Assembly: GCA_945872615.1 (NCBI GenBank) | Contig: CAMBZZ010000014.1 | Coordinates: 1 to 37,920, forward strand | Reading direction: 5' to 3' | DNA: 37,920 bases | Source of the DNA: an uncultured Clostridia bacterium | Lineage (GTDB): Bacteria > Bacillota > Clostridia > Christensenellales > UBA3700 | In this document: positions 31,651 to 37,920 of the stretch, piece by piece | Layout: every line of letters begins with the position of its first letter | Numbering within the stretch: position 1 is the stretch's first letter | Notes under the pieces: generated by a model | The model's input: the letters and a program-made list of their open reading frames with translations, nothing else | Told to the model about the DNA's origin: nothing | Database searches by the model: none | Position numbers and translations under genes: made by a program

Positions 31651-32982
31651 TTATTTGCCGAGACAGAACTTGCTAAATATACTATCGATAATATCTTCGC
31701 TGGCGCTGTCGCCAGTAATCTTGCCAAGTTCGAAGTATGCTTGTCTAAGGTCGAGCAAGACGCATTCCGTAGGCTGACTATATAGAGCTTGCTCTGCGCT
31801 TTCGATACACTCTAAGGCTTGCTCAATGGCTTGAGCATGTCTACGATTGGTGATGACGTTGCCGCTTGCGTCAATGCTTTGTCCTATTACGGCGTCGACA
31901 ATCTTCTCTTTGAGCTCGTCAATGCCTTGTCCCGTCTTGGCGCTGATTGCTAATCCTTCGGTATCTACTCGAGCAAGGTCGCACTTGTTGACTACCTTTA
32001 TCATTTTGACGCCACTATCCGCCAGGCTCTTTTCCAAAGCTCTTTCTTCGTCGTTCATAGGTCTTTCGCTCGGGGTAACGAATAACGTCAAGTCGCTGTT
32101 TTTGGCAATATCCATACTTCTTTCTACACCAATGGCTTCCACTTCGTCATCGGTCTCTCTTATACCCGCCGTGTCCACTAATCTCAGCAAAACACCCTTA
32201 TATTCAATGCACTCTTCCAAGGTGTCTCGCGTCGTACCCGCAACGTCGGTGACGATAGCTCTATCTCTACCTAGCAGTCTATTGAGCAAAGAAGACTTAC
32301 CCACGTTGGTTTGCCCCACTATACCCACCGTCACGCCTTGCTTGATATATCCGCCTACCTTTTGGCTGTCTACCAATTTTTGGAGGTTTTGGGTCAAAAA
32401 ACTCAATACGTGTCCACAATTTGACTTGCTCTCGTCTTCCATTTCTTCGGGATAATCGAGGCTTGCTTCAAGTTCGGCTATGCTGTCCAACAGTTGCTTT
32501 TGATATTCTTTTATCTCGCTTGACACGCCGCCTTGCATAAGCCTACTGCTTGCTTTGAGCGCCGACAAAGACTCCGAAGTAATCATATCCGTCACGCCCT
32601 CGCAGTCGGAGAGAGCCATCTTGCCGTTGAGAAAAGCCCTTTTGGTAAACTCACCCTTGTCGGCGATAACAGCACCGTATTTTAGACATTGTTTGAGCAC
32701 CTCGTCCACCAACCTAACTCCGCCGTGACATTGGAATTCTACCACGTCTTCGCCCGTGTAAGAAACGGGGGCTTGGAAGTAGACGGCAAGGCACGTGTCC
32801 TCGAAAGAATCTGTTTTTACTCTGCCGTAATACATAAAGTTGGGGGTCGCGTCCTCAAAACTTTTGAGTTTTTTGGTGTCAAACATCTTGGAGGCTATAG
32901 TTTTTGCCTCATCGCCGCTCATTCTTACAATTCCTATTGCACCGCTCCCCATTGGGGTGGAAATGGTTGCTATCGTTTTCAT
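31651..32982 (-). CDS. mnmE: tRNA modification GTPase MnmE, inverted relative to the usual operon
   Basis: 443 residues. With MnmG it modifies the wobble uridine of certain tRNAs (cmnm5U34). N-terminal formyl-THF-binding domain (TIATISTPMGSGAIGIVRMSG), the G domain GIVGQTNVGKSSLLNRL, DVAGTTRDT, DTAGIRETDD and NKCD, and the C-terminal FCLGK, whose Cys is catalytic. It is complete. It lies on the minus strand between jag and mnmG, whereas most Bacillota have it on the same strand. The ATG has no ribosome site and lies six bases after a TATAAT. Confidence 0.96.
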   Translation of the reverse strand: MKTIATISTPMGSGAIGIVRMSGDEAKTIASKMFDTKKLKSFEDATPNFMYYGRVKTDSFEDTCLAVYFQAPVSYTGEDVVEFQCHGGVRLVDEVLKQCLKYGAVIADKGEFTKRAFLNGKMALSDCEGVTDMITSESLSALKASSRLMQGGVSSEIKEYQKQLLDSIAELEASLDYPEEMEDESKSNCGHVLSFLTQNLQKLVDSQKVGGYIKQGVTVGIVGQTNVGKSSLLNRLLGRDRAIVTDVAGTTRDTLEECIEYKGVLLRLVDTAGIRETDDEVEAIGVERSMDIAKNSDLTLFVTPSERPMNDEERALEKSLADSGVKMIKVVNKCDLARVDTEGLAISAKTGQGIDELKEKIVDAVIGQSIDASGNVITNRRHAQAIEQALECIESAEQALYSQPTECVLLDLRQAYFELGKITGDSASEDIIDSIFSKFCLGK

Positions 32983-32988
32983 AGTTCG

Positions 32989-33017
32989 ATTATAACACAA
33001 CTAAGTAGCGATTGCAA
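32989..33017 (-). promoter_or_regulatory. Promoter of mnmE, predicting a leaderless mRNA
   Basis: On the minus strand TTGCAA (33017-33012), a 17-base spacer and TATAAT (32994-32989), then six bases (CGAACT) and the ATG. Confidence 0.7.
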
Positions 33018-33050
33018 AATCAAATTGCAACGTGCTTTGCGTAATAATAA

Positions 33051-33078
33051 TTGACAAATATAGATATTGTATTATTAT
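33051..33078 (+). promoter_or_regulatory. Promoter of the small membrane gene, predicting a leaderless mRNA
   Basis: TTGACA (33051-33056), a 16-base spacer and TATTAT (33073-33078), then six bases (ATATTT) and the ATG at 33085. It is divergent from the mnmE promoter; the 102 bases between the two starts hold ATTGCAA twice (33011-33017 and 33024-33030). Confidence 0.7.
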
Positions 33079-33084
33079 ATATTT

Positions 33085-33414
33085 ATGGACTTTATTTTTG
33101 AATTGTTGGCAGAAATATTCTTTGACGGTGCTATTGAGTTTATAAAAAACCCGAAGTTCAACTTGGTTTTGCGAATTTTCGTATTGGTTTTGGTTTCGGT
33201 GTTGTACGTCGCACTTATCGTACTTATGGCAATCGTCGCATACAACGCTACGATTTCTACTAGCAATACCCTTACGACCACGGGCAAAGTAGTATTGTGG
33301 TTGATATTCTGTTTTGTCCTCGCACTGTTTATTACGTTTTTGTTCAAACTTATCTTGGCTCTTAGAAACAAACCGAACGTTGAAAGTTGCGACGAGGACG
33401 AAATTCAAGACTAA
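33085..33414 (+). CDS. Small membrane protein between mnmE and mnmG
   Basis: 109 residues. A helical N-terminus, then two membrane segments (about 27-54 and 70-92) separated by a Thr/Ser-rich loop, and an acidic tail (ESCDEDEIQD). I do not recognise the family. It has its own promoter with no ribosome site. It is inserted where mnmE normally runs into mnmG, next to the inverted mnmE, so it may have arrived with, or mark, the rearrangement. Confidence 0.65.
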   Translation: MDFIFELLAEIFFDGAIEFIKNPKFNLVLRIFVLVLVSVLYVALIVLMAIVAYNATISTSNTLTTTGKVVLWLIFCFVLALFITFLFKLILALRNKPNVESCDEDEIQD

Positions 33415-33509
33415 AAAGTCTTCTGTTATTCTCTATAAAATACGTATTATCATATTTGACGTTGATTATTTTGTAGTTAGTTTAGCGACAGGATAGAGTA
33501 TTTATTTGA

Positions 33510-33538
33510 TTGTCATATAGCCAAAATAGTGTTATACT
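33510..33538 (+). promoter_or_regulatory. Promoter of mnmG, predicting a leaderless mRNA
   Basis: TTGTCA (33510-33515), a 17-base spacer and TATACT (33533-33538), then six T and the ATG at 33545. There is no ribosome binding site. Confidence 0.75.
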
Positions 33539-33544
33539 TTTTTT

Positions 33545-35407
33545 ATGATGACTTATCGCCAAAATTATGACGCAATAGTAGTCGGAGCAGGGCACGCGGG
33601 TGTAGAAGCAGCCCTTGCTTTGGCGCGTCTTGGACACGACACGCTATTGCTTACGCTGTCTATGGACAGTATATCCTTTATGGCGTGCAACCCTAATATC
33701 GGCGGAACAGCAAAAGGGCATCTAGTGAGAGAAATAGACGCTCTCGGCGGACAAATGGGTATCAACGCCGACGACAATCTTCTCCAACTTCGCATGCTCA
33801 ATCTCGGTAAAGGTCCTGCGGTACACAGCCTTAGAGGTCAAGCAGACAAGACGATGTATCACCTTAGTATGAAAAAGACTTTGGAGACCACCGATCACCT
33901 TGATATGATACAGGCGGAAGTCAAAGAAATCGTAGTCAAAAGCGGTAAAGTTCATGGCGTAGTTACCACTACGGGGCAGAGCTTTAATTGCACGGCAGTC
34001 GTAGTTGCCAGCGGAGTATATCTCAACGCTCGCATCATCATAGGCGATTGGTCTCAACAAGTCGGTCCCAACGGCTTTGCAAGGGCGACTTACCTCACCG
34101 ACAATCTCATAGATTTAGGCTTGCCAACTCGTAGATTTAAGACGGGTACTCCCGCCAGAGTGGACAAAAAGAGCATTGACTTTTCCGTTATGGAGATACA
34201 AAACGGTGACGAAAAAATCTATCCGTTTAGTTTTATGCACGACGGTTACGGCGTCAACAAACAGCCTTGCTATCTCACTTACACCACCCAAAAGACCAAG
34301 GATATAATCTTTGCCAACATACATCGTTCGCCTCTATACAACGGTTCTATCAAGGGTATAGGTCCCAGATATTGTCCAAGCATAGAGGACAAAGTCATGC
34401 GCTTTAGGGATAAGGATAGACACCAAATATTCGTAGAGCCCGAGAGTGCTTTTACCAACGAAATGTATATCCAAGGTATGTCTTCGTCTCTTCCTTTTGA
34501 CGTACAACTCGAGATGTATCATTCCGTTATCGGATTAGAAAATTGCAAAATTATCCGTTACGCCTACGCTATCGAATACGACTGCATAGACAGTCTTTGT
34601 CTCAACGCCGCTCTTATGGTCAAACATATAGACGGACTTTTTTGTGCGGGACAACTCAACGGTAGCAGCGGTTACGAGGAAGCTGCGGCGCAAGGACTTG
34701 TCGCGGGTATCAACGCGTCGAGATTTATATCTCAACAAGACCCTATTATTCTCACTCGTGACAACTCGTATATCGGCGTATTGATAGACGACCTAGTGAC
34801 CAAAGGCACCAACGAACCTTACCGTATGATGACGGCAAGAGCTGAGCACAGACTATATCTTAGACAAGAGAATGCCGATCAAAGACTTACTCCACTAGGC
34901 AGAGAGATAGGTCTTGTCAGCGACGAAAGATGGGCTAGATTTACCTACAAAATGAAGGAAAAAAATCGTCTAAATTCTTTGCTCGACAAGTCTCTTACCC
35001 CTACGCAATTTAGTGAGGTCTTCGAACATGTAGGCGAGAGTATTCCTTGCAAAGCAATGACGTATAGAGATATGCTAAAGCGTACCAATATCACCGCAAG
35101 GACACTCCTCGACGGCTTTGACGACTTTACCGAAGACGACCTAAGAGTGCTAGAAGAACTTGCCACCGAGTGTAAGTACGAGGGTTATATGAGCAAGCAA
35201 GCCCACGCGATAGAAGAAAATAAAAAATTAGAAAACAAACTTCTTCCTACCGACCTAGATTACTCGACAATACAAGGACTAAGGTTAGAGGCTAGACAAA
35301 AACTCAACCAAATCAAGCCTCTCAATCTTGCTCAAGCTTCGAGAATATCGGGCGTTTCACCTGCGGATATAACGGTATTGTTGGCATACCTACACAAAAA
35401 TAACTGA
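33545..35407 (+). CDS. mnmG: tRNA uridine-5-carboxymethylaminomethyl modification enzyme MnmG
   Basis: 620 residues, normal length. The FAD-dependent partner of MnmE. VVGAGHAGVEAALALARLG (12-30) binds FAD; MACNPNIGGTAKGHLVREIDALGG, the conserved GLFCAGQLNGSSGYEEAAAQGL and the C-terminal ISGVSPADITVLLAYL are all present. Two ATG codons stand in tandem (33545 and 33548); the first lies seven bases after the -10. rsmG starts one base after the stop codon. Confidence 0.97.
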   Translation: MMTYRQNYDAIVVGAGHAGVEAALALARLGHDTLLLTLSMDSISFMACNPNIGGTAKGHLVREIDALGGQMGINADDNLLQLRMLNLGKGPAVHSLRGQADKTMYHLSMKKTLETTDHLDMIQAEVKEIVVKSGKVHGVVTTTGQSFNCTAVVVASGVYLNARIIIGDWSQQVGPNGFARATYLTDNLIDLGLPTRRFKTGTPARVDKKSIDFSVMEIQNGDEKIYPFSFMHDGYGVNKQPCYLTYTTQKTKDIIFANIHRSPLYNGSIKGIGPRYCPSIEDKVMRFRDKDRHQIFVEPESAFTNEMYIQGMSSSLPFDVQLEMYHSVIGLENCKIIRYAYAIEYDCIDSLCLNAALMVKHIDGLFCAGQLNGSSGYEEAAAQGLVAGINASRFISQQDPIILTRDNSYIGVLIDDLVTKGTNEPYRMMTARAEHRLYLRQENADQRLTPLGREIGLVSDERWARFTYKMKEKNRLNSLLDKSLTPTQFSEVFEHVGESIPCKAMTYRDMLKRTNITARTLLDGFDDFTEDDLRVLEELATECKYEGYMSKQAHAIEENKKLENKLLPTDLDYSTIQGLRLEARQKLNQIKPLNLAQASRISGVSPADITVLLAYLHKNN

Positions 35408-35408
35408 T

Positions 35409-36098
35409 ATGAGATATTTATCCGACTACTTCAATCAACACGGCATAGACCAATCTTTGGTTGCTCGTTTCGAGCAATATTTTGATATGCTCGTAGAGTG
35501 GAACGAAAAATTTAACCTTACTGCAATCACCGACCTAGAGCAAGTGGAACAAAAACACTTCTTGGACAGTCTGTTGGGAGCAGAATTGATACCTAATGGT
35601 AGCAAAATATGCGACGTTGGTAGCGGAGCCGGATTTCCCAGTATTCCCCTTGCCATAATTCGTCCCGACTGCAATTTTACTTTGCTTGACAGTCTCAACA
35701 AAAGGATAACTTTTCTAAGCGCCGTCAAAGACGCCCTCAATCTTACCAACTGCACTTGTATTCATACTAGAGCCGAAGACTACGCGTGCAACTATAGAGA
35801 GGCTTTTGACGTGTGTGTAGCAAGAGCCGTTGCTCCTCTTCCTACCTTGCTGGAGTATTGTATACCACTCCTCGAAGTAGGCGGAAAACTTATCGCTTAC
35901 AAGGGTTCGGGCGCCGACGAAGAGATAAGTCTATCGAGCCGCGCGATGCAAGTTTTGAATTGCAAAATAAGCCGAAAAGTCGATACGTGTCTACCAAACG
36001 GCGACAAAAGAATACTGGTTGAGATAATCAAAACGCAACCAACGCCCAAAGCATATCCTAGGGGAAAAAACAAACCTCGTACCAATCCTATAATTTAG
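35409..36098 (+). CDS. rsmG: 16S rRNA (guanine-527-N7)-methyltransferase
   Basis: 229 residues. The S-adenosylmethionine site KICDVGSGAGFPSIPLAI is present, preceded by WNEKFNLTAITD and followed by LLDSLNKRITFL and VARAVAPL. It methylates G527 of 16S rRNA. It has no ribosome site and is coupled to mnmG. Positions 35975-35988 (AAAAGTCGATACGT, coding KVDT) carry half of the palindrome found at 15659-15688. Confidence 0.96.
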   Translation: MRYLSDYFNQHGIDQSLVARFEQYFDMLVEWNEKFNLTAITDLEQVEQKHFLDSLLGAELIPNGSKICDVGSGAGFPSIPLAIIRPDCNFTLLDSLNKRITFLSAVKDALNLTNCTCIHTRAEDYACNYREAFDVCVARAVAPLPTLLEYCIPLLEVGGKLIAYKGSGADEEISLSSRAMQVLNCKISRKVDTCLPNGDKRILVEIIKTQPTPKAYPRGKNKPRTNPII

Positions 36099-36100
36099 AA

Positions 36101-36129
36101 TTGCTTTTAGTGATTGCATTTGATATAAT
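36101..36129 (+). promoter_or_regulatory. Promoter of parAB
   Basis: TTGCTT (36101-36106), a 17-base spacer and TATAAT (36124-36129), followed by ATAAGGAG before the parA ATG. Confidence 0.75.
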
Positions 36130-36153
36130 CTAAGAGATATATAAGGAGAAAAT

Positions 36154-36915
36154 ATGGCAAAAATAATTGCTTTTACCAATCAAAAAGGTGGCGTAGGCAA
36201 GACTACGTGCTGTATCAATCTTGCTTCTTGCGTAGCGGAAAAGGGAAAAAAAGTTTTACTTATCGACCTCGACCCACAGTCTAATACAACTAGTGGTCTA
36301 GGCTTGAGCCAAACAGACAAGTTGAGTATATACGACGTGTTGACCAAAGACGCACCTATCGACGACAACTGCATTTGCGCTACTGCGGTCAAAGGTCTAG
36401 ATTGTATAACGTCGTCGGTCAGTCTTGCGGGAGCGGAGTTGGAACTTGCTTCGGTATTTGGAAGAGAAAGTATTCTCAAGATAGCTCTCCAACCAATCTT
36501 AGACCGATACGACTTTATCTTTATAGATTGTCCGCCTTCGCTCGGCACTCTTACCGTCAACGCATTGACGGCATGCAACAGTATCATCATTCCTATGCAA
36601 TGCGAATACTACGCCCTCGAAGGATTGTCACAACTTACACGCACTATACAAGGTCTAAAGAAGTTTCTCAATCCGACTATTACTATAGAAGGTATTATAC
36701 TAACCATGTACGACAAGCGTAGTAATCTTACCTCGCAAGTGTATGACGAAATCAAAAAGTTCTTTGGAGAAAAACTCTACGACAGCGTCATTCCTCGCAA
36801 CGTAAGACTTGCCGAAGCACCAAGTTACGGACAACCAATCATTATATACGACAAAAACTGTAAAGGAAGCAAAGCCTTCAAAGCGTTGGCTACGGAATTT
36901 TTGCAAAAGCAATAA
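36154..36915 (+). CDS. parA: Chromosome partitioning ATPase ParA/Soj
   Basis: 253 residues. The deviant Walker A KGGVGKTT (11-18), LLIDLDPQSNTTSGLG, and IFIDCPPSLGTLTVNAL (Walker B region) identify a ParA/Soj ATPase, with the short N-terminus typical of chromosomal Soj. It works with ParB and parS in origin segregation and, in B. subtilis, in control of DnaA. parB starts 12 bases after its stop, so the two form one operon. Confidence 0.96.
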   Translation: MAKIIAFTNQKGGVGKTTCCINLASCVAEKGKKVLLIDLDPQSNTTSGLGLSQTDKLSIYDVLTKDAPIDDNCICATAVKGLDCITSSVSLAGAELELASVFGRESILKIALQPILDRYDFIFIDCPPSLGTLTVNALTACNSIIIPMQCEYYALEGLSQLTRTIQGLKKFLNPTITIEGIILTMYDKRSNLTSQVYDEIKKFFGEKLYDSVIPRNVRLAEAPSYGQPIIIYDKNCKGSKAFKALATEFLQKQ

Positions 36916-36927
36916 GGAGAATCACTT

Positions 36928-37800
36928 ATGAAAAAAAGCGGACTCGGCACGGGACTTGAGGCTCTTCTCGCCATCAATACCGAATCGGCATACGACGAAC
37001 AAGGTAATCTCAATAGCGGAGTGGAAGAAGTCGATATTGATAGAATAATCACCAATTCTGCCCAACCTCGAAAGTCTTTTGATCAAAAGGCTTTGGAAGA
37101 GCTTGCACAATCTATCAAAAGTCACGGCGTGATACAACCTATTCTCGTTACGGCGGTGGGCAACAAATACCAAATAGTAGCGGGCGAGAGAAGATATAGA
37201 GCATCCAAAATAGCAGGACTATCCAAAGTGCCCGTTATTATCAAAAACCTTACTATACAACAGCGTAAAGAAATCGCTTTGATAGAAAATATCCAAAGGC
37301 AAGACCTCAATCCTATCGAAGAAGCATACGCATACAAGGCTCTCATCGAAGAGTACGGAGTTACGCAAGAAGAACTCGCAGAAAAGCTCGGTAAATCTCG
37401 TCCGGCAATCACCAACGCACTTAGATTGTTGACACTCAACCCTGTTGTAATAGATATGGTTTCTTCGGGTAGACTGTCGGCAGGTCACGCTCGTTGTCTT
37501 GCTTCTATCAAAGACTATCAAGTACAGGCAAGCTATGCTATAGCAGCCTGCGACAAACAAATGTCGGTTAGACAACTTGAAGTTATGGTTTATAATTATC
37601 TCAATCCCGAAAAAACTCCGAAAAAATCCAAACCCGTCTTGACTACCGAACTCAAAGATTTAGTAACCGATATGCAGAGAGTTTTCGGTACTAAGATCAA
37701 AGTTGTCGGCAATAATACAAAAGGTAGAATTTGTATCGACTACTTTACTCAAAAAGACCTAGAAAGAATATTCGATATTATCGAAAGTATGAAAAAATAA
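36928..37800 (+). CDS. parB: Chromosome partitioning protein ParB/Spo0J
   Basis: 290 residues. N-terminal ParA-interacting GLGTGLEALL, then the CTPase domain with AGERRYRASKIAGL (box II) and ALIENIQRQDLNPIEEA, the helix-turn-helix VTQEELAEKLGKSRPAITNALRLL that reads parS, and a C-terminal dimer domain. ParB slides from parS as a CTP clamp and recruits SMC. Ribosome site AAGGAG. The parS-like sites at 28093-28579 lie about 8.5 kb away on the other side of the rpmH operon. Confidence 0.96.
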   Translation: MKKSGLGTGLEALLAINTESAYDEQGNLNSGVEEVDIDRIITNSAQPRKSFDQKALEELAQSIKSHGVIQPILVTAVGNKYQIVAGERRYRASKIAGLSKVPVIIKNLTIQQRKEIALIENIQRQDLNPIEEAYAYKALIEEYGVTQEELAEKLGKSRPAITNALRLLTLNPVVIDMVSSGRLSAGHARCLASIKDYQVQASYAIAACDKQMSVRQLEVMVYNYLNPEKTPKKSKPVLTTELKDLVTDMQRVFGTKIKVVGNNTKGRICIDYFTQKDLERIFDIIESMKK

Positions 37801-37868
37801 TTGAAAATACAATATTTTCGTATTATTTTTGACTAATTATTTTATAAAAAATAGCGACGTATTTCTGA

Positions 37869-37920
37869 TGTGAACCCAAAAGTTTGGACAGAAAACATTA
37901 AATTATTTGAGATTGAGTTC
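37869..37920. mobile_element. Possible left end of an IS3-family element
   Basis: TGTGAACCCAAAAGTTTGGA at 37869-37888 resembles the terminal inverted repeats of IS3/IS150-type elements, which often carry CCCAAAAGTTnGACA. The window ends 50 bases later, before any transposase could be seen, so this is a guess from the end sequence alone. Confidence 0.35.

Noticed and set aside
1..37920. tRNA or rRNA genes
   Set aside because: No tRNA cloverleaf with a T-arm motif and no rRNA sequence was recognised on either strand by eye; a dedicated scan could still find one.

Overview
The window comes from an endospore-forming, anaerobic Bacillota (Clostridia-like) chromosome close to the replication origin. 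The evidence is a tricistronic gerA-type germination operon, a yabP-yabQ sporulation pair behind a sigma-E-like promoter, strong AGGAG ribosome binding sites, consensus sigma-A promoters with 17-base spacers, a Rex-type operator in front of adhE, and the conserved origin block rpmH-rnpA-yidD-yidC-jag ... mnmG-rsmG-parA-parB. dnaA, normally beside rpmH, is not in the window.

Layout. 1-1130: repeat field without genes. 1198-3066: large lipoprotein. 3130-3710: second repeat field. 3782-10216: membrane protein, nagA plus an esterase, then the germination operon. 10288-14782 (minus): cytoplasmic GH20 hexosaminidase, then a sensor-kinase operon whose response regulator has lost most of its receiver domain. 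14877-15636: SprT-like zinc protein and a 59-residue basic protein. 15819-18416 (minus): adhE. 19013-20881: leucine-rich-repeat lipoprotein divergent from a small XRE regulator, with TAGGTC-N4-GACCTA operators between them. 20943-25601 (minus): glycerol operon glpA, FAD oxidoreductase, DUF1667, glpK. 25864-27274: a helical protein, then yabP-yabQ. 27275-28920: 1.65 kb without genes, holding parS-like sites, DnaA-box-like sites, an AT-rich tract and a candidate small RNA. 29001-37800: origin block, with mnmE inverted and a small membrane gene inserted beside it. 37869 to the end: possible start of an IS3-type element.

How the genes fit together. nagA and the hexosaminidase point to amino-sugar salvage. 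adhE and the glp operon point to fermentation with redox control. ParA, ParB and the parS-like cluster form a chromosome segregation module. gerA and yabPQ belong to the spore cycle.

The most unusual signals are: (i) a roughly 90-135 base intergenic repeat family whose nested stems differ in sequence between copies yet stay self-complementary; (ii) four genes whose -10 box lies exactly six bases before the ATG with no ribosome binding site, which predicts leaderless mRNAs, three of them clustered at mnmE/mnmG; (iii) an XRE operator that exactly fills a promoter spacer; (iv) a short RNA candidate with a C-rich loop in the origin region; (v) a recurring GTCGATACGTATCGAC palindrome whose half-motif also occurs inside two coding genes.
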